From assembly GCA_017472965.1 (NCBI GenBank), contig JAFUNR010000009.1, positions 62,001 through 126,000 of the forward strand: 64,000 nucleotides of DNA. The letters are read 5' to 3'. A model generated the notes under the pieces. That model did no database searches. It was not told the DNA's origin and worked only from the letters and a program-made list of their open reading frames with translations. Positions 57,247-64,000 of the stretch are shown piece by piece (positions within the stretch are counted from its first letter, which is position 1; each line of letters starts with the position of its first letter). The translations under genes and the position numbers were made by a program. The stretch is from Oscillospiraceae bacterium (GTDB lineage Bacteria > Bacillota > Clostridia > Oscillospirales > Ruminococcaceae).

Positions 57247-58284
57247 TCAATCCACCAGATCAAAAGCGTAGGTGGTGCGGGTGCGGAAGATCTCGCGGGC
57301 CTTCAGCACCACGCTGGGGAAGCTGGGAATGTTGGCGGCGTTGGGGTAGCGCTGGGTCTCCAGACACACCGCGCCGTGCTCGCCGTAGTGTGCGCCGCCC
57401 TTGCCGTTTTCGGCATCCAGATAGTTGCCGGAATACACCTGCACGCAGGGCATATCGGTGACACAGGTCATACGGATGCCGTTGGCGGGACAGGTCATCA
57501 CCGCAGCGGTGCGCATACCTTCGCCATCCAGAATATAGTTGATATCAAAACCGTTGGCGGCTTCCATCATGGGATGGCTGCCGTGAACCGCTGCACCCAG
57601 CTCTTTGGCGGTGCGCAGATCGAAAGCGGTGTTCTCCACCCCCATATACTCACCGGTGGGGATCAGCTCGCCATCCACGGGGGTGATACGGCTGGCATTG
57701 ACCTGCAGGGTCTGGCCGGCAACGCTGCCCGCACCCGCCAGATTGAAGTAGGCGTGGTTGGTCAGGTTGACCAGCGTATCCTCCTCGCTCATGGCGGTGT
57801 AGGTGATATTCAGCTCATTGGTGCTGGTCAGCTCAAAGTTGACGGTGACGCGCATCAGGCCGGGGAAGCCTTCCTCCATGTGGGCAGAATTGCGGTAGAA
57901 GGAGATCAGGTGCTCCTGCATGACGCACTCCCACATTTTGCTGTCAAAGCCGTGAATGCCGCCGTGCAGCTGGTTTTTGCCCTCGTTGGCAGAAAGATGA
58001 TACACGATGTTGTTCAGCTTGAAGCAGGCGCTCTTCAGGCGGTTGGCAATACGGCCGACGGTGGCACCCATATAGGTACCGGCATACTTTTCGTAGCCGG
58101 CCATATCGTCAAAGCCAAGGCAGACATCCACGATGTTGCCGTCGCGGTCGGGCATACCGATGGCACGGATATGCGCACCCCAATCCAGCAGTTCCACATA
58201 GGCGCCGCTCTTGTTCTGCATACGGTAAACATGTACCTCCTGCCCGTCGGCAGTGGTACCAAACAGCTTTTTGGTGATCTCCAT
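57247..58284 (-). CDS. galM: Aldose 1-epimerase (mutarotase)
   Basis: Interconverts alpha and beta anomers of glucose or galactose. The 345-residue protein shows GRIANR (near 80), NEGKNQLHGG with the catalytic His, NLTNHAYFNLAG with the second His, and VYSGNYL and ETQRYPNA towards the end with the catalytic Glu. The ATG at 58284 follows AAAGGATG; the ORF is open seven codons further. It is translated just before the PAP2 gene. No Leloir-pathway galK/galT is nearby. Confidence 0.93.
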   Translation of the reverse strand: MEITKKLFGTTADGQEVHVYRMQNKSGAYVELLDWGAHIRAIGMPDRDGNIVDVCLGFDDMAGYEKYAGTYMGATVGRIANRLKSACFKLNNIVYHLSANEGKNQLHGGIHGFDSKMWECVMQEHLISFYRNSAHMEEGFPGLMRVTVNFELTSTNELNITYTAMSEEDTLVNLTNHAYFNLAGAGSVAGQTLQVNASRITPVDGELIPTGEYMGVENTAFDLRTAKELGAAVHGSHPMMEAANGFDINYILDGEGMRTAAVMTCPANGIRMTCVTDMPCVQVYSGNYLDAENGKGGAHYGEHGAVCLETQRYPNAANIPSFPSVVLKAREIFRTRTTYAFDLVD

Positions 58285-58317
58285 TGTATTATAACATCCT
58301 TTCACGGCGGATCCTTT

Positions 58318-58824
58318 TTATTTTGGATCGCTTTTCTTATTATGATACCGCTTTTTCACTGAATTTACAACTGTTTTCGTCAAAATCCGGCACAGAATCA
58401 GACCGCAGAGAAAGCCGGCCCAGTCCAGCCAGACATCGCTGAGCTGTGCCGAGCGTCCGGGGCTTGCCAGCTGCAGCGTTTCGTCGCACAGCGCCGCCAG
58501 AAGGCCGACCAGTACGGCGTGAGCAAATACTCCGCGTTTCACCGGCTGCTCCGCCAGCAGCCCGAACGCTGCCAGCGTTGCCAGCGCAAACGCACCGAGG
58601 ACAAAAAATTCGGCAAAATGTGCCAGCTTGCGCACCAGATGCTCCAGTTCATCCACCGGCTGCGCGGTTTGCAGCAGCCACTGCAGCAGGCGGGTCAGCC
58701 GGCCGCTGTACATGGAGGATTCCACCGCGCTGTGCAGACTCTGCGAAAAAATGAAGCCCAGCCATGCCGTATCCGCCGCACACAGCAGATATTTTTTGAC
58801 GGCAGTCTCCTTTTGCTTTTTCAT
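58318..58824 (-). CDS. VanZ-like family membrane protein
   Basis: Membrane protein of 168 residues with about four helices. LVRKLAHFAEFFVLG and LCDETLQLASPGRSAQLSDV, followed by WLDWAG, are the VanZ-like family signatures. VanZ gives low teicoplanin resistance in enterococci, but most homologs are housekeeping envelope proteins of unknown role. The start is unsure: ATG at 58824 with GAGG twelve bases upstream, or GTG at 58842 overlapping the murC stop. Downstream of murC on the same strand. Confidence 0.82.
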   Translation of the reverse strand: MKKQKETAVKKYLLCAADTAWLGFIFSQSLHSAVESSMYSGRLTRLLQWLLQTAQPVDELEHLVRKLAHFAEFFVLGAFALATLAAFGLLAEQPVKRGVFAHAVLVGLLAALCDETLQLASPGRSAQLSDVWLDWAGFLCGLILCRILTKTVVNSVKKRYHNKKSDPK

Positions 58825-58838
58825 TCCGACAAGGATCC

Positions 58839-60209
58839 TCACGCCTGCAGCATCCGGCGGGCAGCTTTATAGATATCGCCGCAGCCCAGCGTGATGACCA
58901 GATCCCCCGGCTGTGCGTGCTGCATAACATAGTCGGCAGCCTCTTCCTTGGTTTCAAACCAGACGCTTCCCGGGATCTTTGCCGCAAGGTCGGCGGTGCG
59001 GACGGTATGATCCTCTGCACGCTCACGGCTGCCCATGATCTGGGTGAGTACCACATGATCCGCCAGCTGCAGCACCTCGGCAAATTCATCCAGAAGCATC
59101 TGTGTACGGCTGTAGGTAAAGGGCTGGTGCACCGCCCACACGCTGCGGAACGCAAGCTTGCGCGCGGCGCGCAGGGTAGCGCCCACCTCGGTGGGGTGAT
59201 GCGCGTAATCATCCACCACAGTCACGCCGTTTTTCTCGCCCACGATCTCAAAGCGGCGGCCCGCGCCGCCAAAGGCACCGATGCCCTCCACGATATCCTG
59301 CACTTCGCACCCGGCACGGTGACACACCGCAAAGCTGGCCAGCGCATTATACACATGATGACGGCCCGGCACACCCAGCGTAACGCAGGCGATGATGCAG
59401 CCGTCGAAAACAACATCGAAGGCATAGAAGCCGGGGCGAGGCTCCCGCACATTGACGGCACGGTAATCGCATTTCTCCCCTTCACCAAAGCTGACGGTGT
59501 GCGGCACCTGTACCGCACGCATGGTATCCAGCGTTTCGGTATCGTCGCCGTTATAGATGACGGTATCGGTGGCCGCGTTGCAGAATCTGGCAAAGGCAGC
59601 CTTCAGGTTTTCCATATTGCCGAAGAATTCCAGATGGTCGGCATCCACATTCAGCAGCACGGCGGTGTGGGGGAGCAATTCAAAGAAAGTATTGTGATAT
59701 TCACAGCTTTCCACCACGATGGTATCGCCGCTGCCGCTGCGGCCGTAGCCGTCGATATAGGGCAGCTTGCCGCCGATGACGGCAGCGGGGTCGCGGCCCG
59801 CCATGAGCAGGGTCTGTGTGAGCATGGCAGTGGTGCTGGTCTTGCCGTGGGTGCCGGCCACGCAGACGGGCGCGGCATACAGCGAAGCGACATAGCCCAG
59901 CATGACACTGCGCTCCACGCAGGGGATACCCAGCCGCTCGGCTTCTTTCCACTCGGGGTTATCGCGGGAGATGGCAGCGGAATACACCACAAGATCCGCA
60001 CCCTCCACACAGGCCGCATCGTGGGGAATGGTGACAGTGATGCCCATTTCCCGCTCGTAGCGGATGATATCGCCCTCGTTCACATCGCTGCCGGTGATGG
60101 TATACCCCGCCGCGTGCAAAATCTGGATGATGGGAAACATACCGCTGCCGCCGCAGCCGATGAAATGCAGGTGTTTTTTGTCTTTCAGGAGATCTTTATT
60201 CCAGTTCAT
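58839..60209 (-). CDS. murC: UDP-N-acetylmuramate-L-alanine ligase
   Basis: ATP-dependent Mur ligase of 456 residues that adds L-Ala to UDP-MurNAc. It starts with a Rossmann UDP-binding domain (HFIGCGGSGMFPI), has the Mur P-loop GTHGKTSTTAM near 118, NVDADHLEFF with the central-domain metal residues, and VVDDYAHHPTEV in the C-terminal domain. AAAGGAG precedes the ATG. It forms a unit with the vanZ-like gene and is divergent from cca. Confidence 0.96.
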   Translation of the reverse strand: MNWNKDLLKDKKHLHFIGCGGSGMFPIIQILHAAGYTITGSDVNEGDIIRYEREMGITVTIPHDAACVEGADLVVYSAAISRDNPEWKEAERLGIPCVERSVMLGYVASLYAAPVCVAGTHGKTSTTAMLTQTLLMAGRDPAAVIGGKLPYIDGYGRSGSGDTIVVESCEYHNTFFELLPHTAVLLNVDADHLEFFGNMENLKAAFARFCNAATDTVIYNGDDTETLDTMRAVQVPHTVSFGEGEKCDYRAVNVREPRPGFYAFDVVFDGCIIACVTLGVPGRHHVYNALASFAVCHRAGCEVQDIVEGIGAFGGAGRRFEIVGEKNGVTVVDDYAHHPTEVGATLRAARKLAFRSVWAVHQPFTYSRTQMLLDEFAEVLQLADHVVLTQIMGSRERAEDHTVRTADLAAKIPGSVWFETKEEAADYVMQHAQPGDLVITLGCGDIYKAARRMLQA

Positions 60210-60372
60210 AGCGCTACTCCTTTATACCGGTGCCGCGGCAAACGACCGCCGCTTGCTTTTATCCTTTCTATTATATAATTATTTTACAGGAAAAGAAACA
60301 TTTTTCAAAAAAATATGGTATGATAAAGATACGAATCTGCGATTTTCTCTTGTCGAAGGAGATTTTTGGAAT

Positions 60373-61581
60373 ATGAAGGAGCTTTTTGACCCCCGTGTGA
60401 CAGAGGTGCTGCGCACTGTACAGGATGCGGGGTTTGCATGTGTGATCGTGGGCGGTGCGGTGCGGGATGCACTGCGCGGGGTACGCCCCGGCGATTACGA
60501 CCTTGCCTGCAGTGCTGACCCCGCGCAGCTGCTGGCGCTGCTGCCGGATGCTCAGGCCACCGGCGGCGAATACGGCACGGTGACGCTGGAGCGCGGCGGC
60601 CTGCGCTGCGAGATCACCCCCTTCCGTGCGGAGGGCGGCTATACCGACAGCCGGCACCCGGACGAGGTGCGCTTCGGCGTGAGCCTTGCCGAGGATCTGG
60701 CGCGGCGGGATTTCACCGTCAACGCCATGGCGTGGGACGGCAAAACACTGACCGATCCCTTTGACGGACAGGGCGATGTGCAGCGGCACTGTATCCGCAC
60801 GGTGGGGGATCCGCTGCGCCGCTTCAATGAGGATGGACTGCGGATCCTGCGGGCGCTGCGGTTTGCCAGCGTGCTGGATTACGAGCTGGAGCCCGCCACG
60901 CTGGCCGCTGCCATCAGCTGCCGAGGAAGTCTGCGCGGAGTGAGTCTGCCGCGGCTGCGCAGCGAGCTGCAGGCCGCCGTGCTGGGAAGTGCGCCGCAGC
61001 GGCTGGATGCCTTTCTGGCAGCGGGCGGGCTGCGCTGGCTGGGACTGCGTATGCCGCTGACCGCTGCGGATACCGAAGGGAACGCCTCCGTCCCCTGCTC
61101 GCTTGCACCGCTGGCCGGGGTGCCCTGCCGCATGCTGCTGCGCTGGTGGGCATTCCTGACACTGCTGGATGCGGATAAAAAATATCTGTGCGGCAAGCTG
61201 GGCTTTGCCGACAGCTTTTACCGCGATATGGTGCTGTTGGATGCGTATTTCGCCGCCCCCGCCGACCGCATCACGCTGAAGCGCCGCGCGGCAAAACGGC
61301 TGCCTGTAAGTATGGATGAGCTGCTGGATACCTTCTGTGCGCTGGATGCCCGCTTTGAAGCCGACCGCACCCTGTGGCAGGAGATCACCGCCGCCGGCGA
61401 GCCCTGCGGTATGGATACGCTTGCCATCACCGGCCGCGATCTGCTGACGCTGGGACTGCGGGGACCTGCCATCGGCAAGCGGCTGCAGCTGCTGCTGGAG
61501 GCCGTGCTCGCCGAGCCGCAGCTGAATAACATCGACACGCTGATCGCTCTTTCCAACGCGCTGGACGGATTGGGAAGATAA
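60373..61581 (+). CDS. cca: CCA tRNA nucleotidyltransferase
   Basis: Adds or repairs the 3'-terminal CCA of tRNAs. The 402-residue class II nucleotidyltransferase has GGAVRDAL with the following GDYDLA (metal-binding DxD), RRDFTVNAMAWD, and RFNEDGLRILRALRFA. The C-terminal half is helical and lacks a clear HD phosphohydrolase motif. The ATG at 60373 follows AAGGAG by 12 bases. It is 30 bases upstream of an MFS transporter, with which it is probably co-transcribed. Confidence 0.93.
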   Translation: MKELFDPRVTEVLRTVQDAGFACVIVGGAVRDALRGVRPGDYDLACSADPAQLLALLPDAQATGGEYGTVTLERGGLRCEITPFRAEGGYTDSRHPDEVRFGVSLAEDLARRDFTVNAMAWDGKTLTDPFDGQGDVQRHCIRTVGDPLRRFNEDGLRILRALRFASVLDYELEPATLAAAISCRGSLRGVSLPRLRSELQAAVLGSAPQRLDAFLAAGGLRWLGLRMPLTAADTEGNASVPCSLAPLAGVPCRMLLRWWAFLTLLDADKKYLCGKLGFADSFYRDMVLLDAYFAAPADRITLKRRAAKRLPVSMDELLDTFCALDARFEADRTLWQEITAAGEPCGMDTLAITGRDLLTLGLRGPAIGKRLQLLLEAVLAEPQLNNIDTLIALSNALDGLGR

Positions 61582-61611
61582 CTTACGGAAACGCTTTACA
61601 GGAGGAACATC

Positions 61612-62781
61612 ATGGCCACACTGCTTCTCATCATCATTTATATCGCTTTCATCGGGCTTGGCCTGCCGGATTCGCTGTTCGGCGCGGCGTGGTCCGCCAT
61701 CTGGCCGGAGTTCGGCGTCGGGCTGAGCGCGGGTGGATATGTAACGGTGCTGGTCTCCGGCTGCACGGTCATTTCCAGTCTGCTTTCCTCCCGCATACTG
61801 GCGCGGTTTTCCACCGCAGCAGTCACTGCTGTCAGCACCGCTATGACCGCTGCGGCGCTGCTGGGATATTCCTTCGCACCCGGCCTGTGGTGCATGTGTC
61901 TGTTTGCCGTTGTGCTGGGCTTTGGCGCAGGCGCCATCGATGCGGCGCTGAATGACTACATCTCGCTGCATTACAGTGCCATGCACATGAATTTTCTGCA
62001 CTGCTTTTACGGTGTAGGCGTGGTGGTCAGCCCGTATGTAATGTCTGCCATGCTGCGCACCGCCACCTGGCGGGAGGGATACCGTACCGTCTTTTTCATC
62101 CAGAGCGGCATCGCCCTGCTGCTGGTGCTCTCCCTGCCGCTGTGGAAAAAGATGCGCCATGCGGATGCCACCATCGCAGAGGAAGCCCCCCGCCGCGTGC
62201 TGCGTTTTGGCGAAATGGCAAAAACGCCCGCTATCCGGCTGGTGTGGGCCGTGTGTGTCGCCACCAACGCGGTAGAGGCTGTGTGCGGCATCTGGGGCAG
62301 CTCTTTTCTGGTGCTGGTACACGGACTGGATGCCGCAGCGGCGGCAGGCGCGATCCTTTTCTATTATCTGGGGCTGGCACTGGGACGCTTTCTCTCCGGT
62401 CTGGTTTCGATCAGGATCAAGCCGTGGAGCATCATCGGCATCTGTACCGGCATAACGCTGGCAGCTGTGGCGCTGCTGTTCATCCCCGTACCCGGAATCG
62501 CCATTGCCGGGCTGTTTCTGGCAGGGCTGGGCAACGGCCCCATCTATCCCAACATCATGTATCTGACCCCGCAGCACTTCGGCGCTGATGTTTCCGCCAG
62601 CATCATGGGCACACAGATGGCGTTCGCCTACGGCGGCTTTATGGCGGCACCGCCGCTTTTCGGCGTACTGGCCGAGCATATCAGCGCCGGCCTGTTCGCA
62701 CCGTTCGTGCTGTGCTGCTGGCTGCTGATGGCGGTGTTTGCCGGTTTGCTTTATAAAAAAGTTTCGCATCAGACCTGCTGA
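61612..62781 (+). CDS. MFS transporter
   Basis: Membrane carrier of 389 residues with 12 predicted helices, of the major facilitator superfamily. It resembles the fucose-permease/FHS group: FIGLGLPDSLFGAAW in helix 1, GFGAGAIDAALNDY before helix 5 and NFLHCFYGVG. The substrate is unknown; family members carry sugars or drugs. ACAGGAGG precedes the ATG. It ends at a strong terminator. Confidence 0.88.
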   Translation: MATLLLIIIYIAFIGLGLPDSLFGAAWSAIWPEFGVGLSAGGYVTVLVSGCTVISSLLSSRILARFSTAAVTAVSTAMTAAALLGYSFAPGLWCMCLFAVVLGFGAGAIDAALNDYISLHYSAMHMNFLHCFYGVGVVVSPYVMSAMLRTATWREGYRTVFFIQSGIALLLVLSLPLWKKMRHADATIAEEAPRRVLRFGEMAKTPAIRLVWAVCVATNAVEAVCGIWGSSFLVLVHGLDAAAAAGAILFYYLGLALGRFLSGLVSIRIKPWSIIGICTGITLAAVALLFIPVPGIAIAGLFLAGLGNGPIYPNIMYLTPQHFGADVSASIMGTQMAFAYGGFMAAPPLFGVLAEHISAGLFAPFVLCCWLLMAVFAGLLYKKVSHQTC

Positions 62782-62815
62782 GTTGTTTTTGGCGCTCCGC
62801 TGAATCATCGCATAA

Positions 62816-62866
62816 ACAAAAGTTCCGGAGAGCTTCCCGTACGGAAGACTCTCCGGAGCTTTTTAC
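62816..62866. terminator. Bidirectional terminator
   Basis: The stem TCCGGAGAG/CTCTCCGGA, with an inner TTCC/GGAA, is followed by GCTTTTT on plus and ACTTTTG on minus. It separates the MFS gene from the convergent glyS. Confidence 0.85.
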
Positions 62867-62884
62867 ATCTTATATATGCGGCGA

Positions 62885-64000
62885 TCAGAACGCGATCTTC
62901 TCTTCCACATAGGCCAGCACATCCTCGATGGGGATGCGCACCTGCTCCATGGTATCGCGGTCGCGGACGGTGACCTTGCCATCGCCGGGGTTGTTATCGT
63001 CGCCGAAGGTGTCGAAGTCAACGGTGACGCACAGCGGAGTGCCGATCTCGTCCTGACGGCGGTAGCGCTTGCCGATGGAGCCGGCATCGTCGAAATCGAC
63101 CATGAAGTGAGAAGCCAGCTTCTGGTACAGGGGCATGGCCTTCTCGCTCAGCTTCTTGGAAAGCGGCAGCACAGCCACCTTGTAGGGAGCCAGAGCGGGA
63201 TGCAGATGCAGCACCACACGCACATCGTTCTTGGCGGGATCAACGACCTCCTCGTCGTAAGCCTCGCACAGGAAGGCCAGCGCCACACGGTCACAGCCCA
63301 GAGAGGGCTCGATGACATAGGGAATGTAGTGCTCGTTGCTCTCCTGATCGAAATACTCCAGACTCTTGCCGGAAGCTTCCTGATGGCGGCCCAGATCGTA
63401 ATCGGTACGGTCGGCAATGCCCCACAGCTCGCCCCACTCGGTGAACGGGAAGGCGTACTCGATATCGGTGGTGGCGCGGGAGTAGAAAGCCAGCTCTGCG
63501 GGCTCGTGATCACGCAGGCGCATATGCTCCTCGCGGATGCCCAGACTGGTCAGCCAGTTCTTGCAGTAATCCTTCCAGTAGGCGAACCACTCCAGATCGG
63601 TGCCGGGCTTGCAGAAGAATTCGCACTCCATCTGCTCGAACTCGCGGGTACGGAAGGTGAAGTTGCCCGGGGTGATCTCGTTGCGGAAGGCCTTGCCCAC
63701 CTGACACACGCCGAAGGGCAGCTTGCGGCGGGTGGTGCGCTGGATGTTGGCATAGTTGACGAAGATGCCCTGCGCGGTCTCGGGACGCAGGTAGCAGGTG
63801 GAGGAGGAATCCTCGGTGACACCGATGGCGGTCTTGAACATCAGATTGAACTTGCGGATGGGGGTGAAATCGTGCTTGCCGCAGATGGGGCAGACCACAT
63901 CGGCATGCTCGGTGATGAAGGCATCCATCTCGTCAAAGCTCATGGCATCCACATTCACTTCACTGTGGATATCGCCGATCAGCTTGTCGGCGCGGTGACG
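62885..64000 (-). CDS. glyS: Glycyl-tRNA synthetase, homodimeric type, 5' part outside window
   Basis: Class II aminoacyl-tRNA synthetase charging tRNA(Gly); about 371 C-terminal residues are visible and the frame stays open to the window edge. Class II motif 2 is [21 protein letters not shown], and motif 3 lies in [23 protein letters not shown] is a zinc-type insert. The HGTP anticodon-binding domain ([11 protein letters not shown]) ends the protein. This is the alpha2 enzyme, not the alpha2beta2 GlyQ/GlyS form. Confidence 0.95.
   Translation of the reverse strand, partial: RHRADKLIGDIHSEVNVDAMSFDEMDAFITEHADVVCPICGKHDFTPIRKFNLMFKTAIGVTEDSSSTCYLRPETAQGIFVNYANIQRTTRRKLPFGVCQVGKAFRNEITPGNFTFRTREFEQMECEFFCKPGTDLEWFAYWKDYCKNWLTSLGIREEHMRLRDHEPAELAFYSRATTDIEYAFPFTEWGELWGIADRTDYDLGRHQEASGKSLEYFDQESNEHYIPYVIEPSLGCDRVALAFLCEAYDEEVVDPAKNDVRVVLHLHPALAPYKVAVLPLSKKLSEKAMPLYQKLASHFMVDFDDAGSIGKRYRRQDEIGTPLCVTVDFDTFGDDNNPGDGKVTVRDRDTMEQVRIPIEDVLAYVEEKIAF

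Noticed and set aside
60271-62808. Minus-strand open frame across cca and the MFS gene
   Set aside because: Gln/Arg/His-rich shadow of two well-supported plus-strand genes.

Overview
The window looks like chromosomal core sequence from a GC-rich anaerobic Firmicute of class Clostridia, probably the Oscillospirales/Ruminococcaceae. The evidence is the sporulation gene order yabP-yabQ-divIC-yabR and yaaL-bofA, a CarD regulator, AGGAGG-type ribosome binding sites, sigma-A promoters of TTGACA-N17-TATAAT type, a type A RNase P RNA, a glycyl radical enzyme and the dimeric glycyl-tRNA synthetase. The species is inference. I see no IS element, prophage, CRISPR array, tRNA or rRNA, and no gene-free stretch longer than 300 bases.

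Layout. 1-4152 (minus): a truncated Na/phosphate cotransporter preceded by an HD-domain gene and a PhoP/PhoR-like pair. 4241-5272 (minus): a pyridoxamine kinase. 5554-13765 (plus): a second two-component system directly followed by three tandem paralogous membrane-anchored extracytoplasmic proteins of unknown function; this is the least explained unit in the window. 13849-17678 (minus): a three-gene operon with an alpha/beta-hydrolase-condensation fusion, a zinc-ribbon membrane protein and a DUF1848 protein. 17818-23751 (minus, except 21464-22228): carD, proC, the yabPQ-divIC-yabR sporulation/division operon, bofA, yaaL and thiN, with ribokinase upstream of thiN.

24918-28737 (plus): alpha-L-rhamnosidase and rhamnose mutarotase behind a promoter with a palindromic operator, then a ThyX-like protein. 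28880-36454 (minus): a cation P-type ATPase behind a manganese (yybP-ykoY) riboswitch, a penicillin-binding protein, an ECF sigma/anti-sigma pair, and gltX. 36749-39040 (plus): trpS, an AbrB-type regulator and a TIM-barrel isomerase-like protein. 39119-55372 (minus): an unknown protein, a glycyl radical enzyme, rlmH, an MBL hydrolase, murA, an M23 peptidase, an RluA-type pseudouridine synthase, a GNAT protein, rnpB, a zinc-ribbon/PASTA pseudokinase, yebC and a cell-wall amidase. 55598-64000: an unknown propeller-like protein (plus), PAP2, galM, vanZ-like and murC (minus), cca and an MFS transporter (plus), and truncated glyS (minus).

Themes. Cell-envelope construction recurs: murA, murC, a PBP under a probable ECF sigma system, an M23 endopeptidase, an amidase and a PASTA pseudokinase. 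The two two-component systems differ: the first fits phosphate control, while the second appears devoted to the three paralogs it is translationally coupled to. Transcription units are sharply delimited by hairpin terminators, and at carD and yebC a terminator-like hairpin lies just downstream of the promoter, which suggests leader attenuation.
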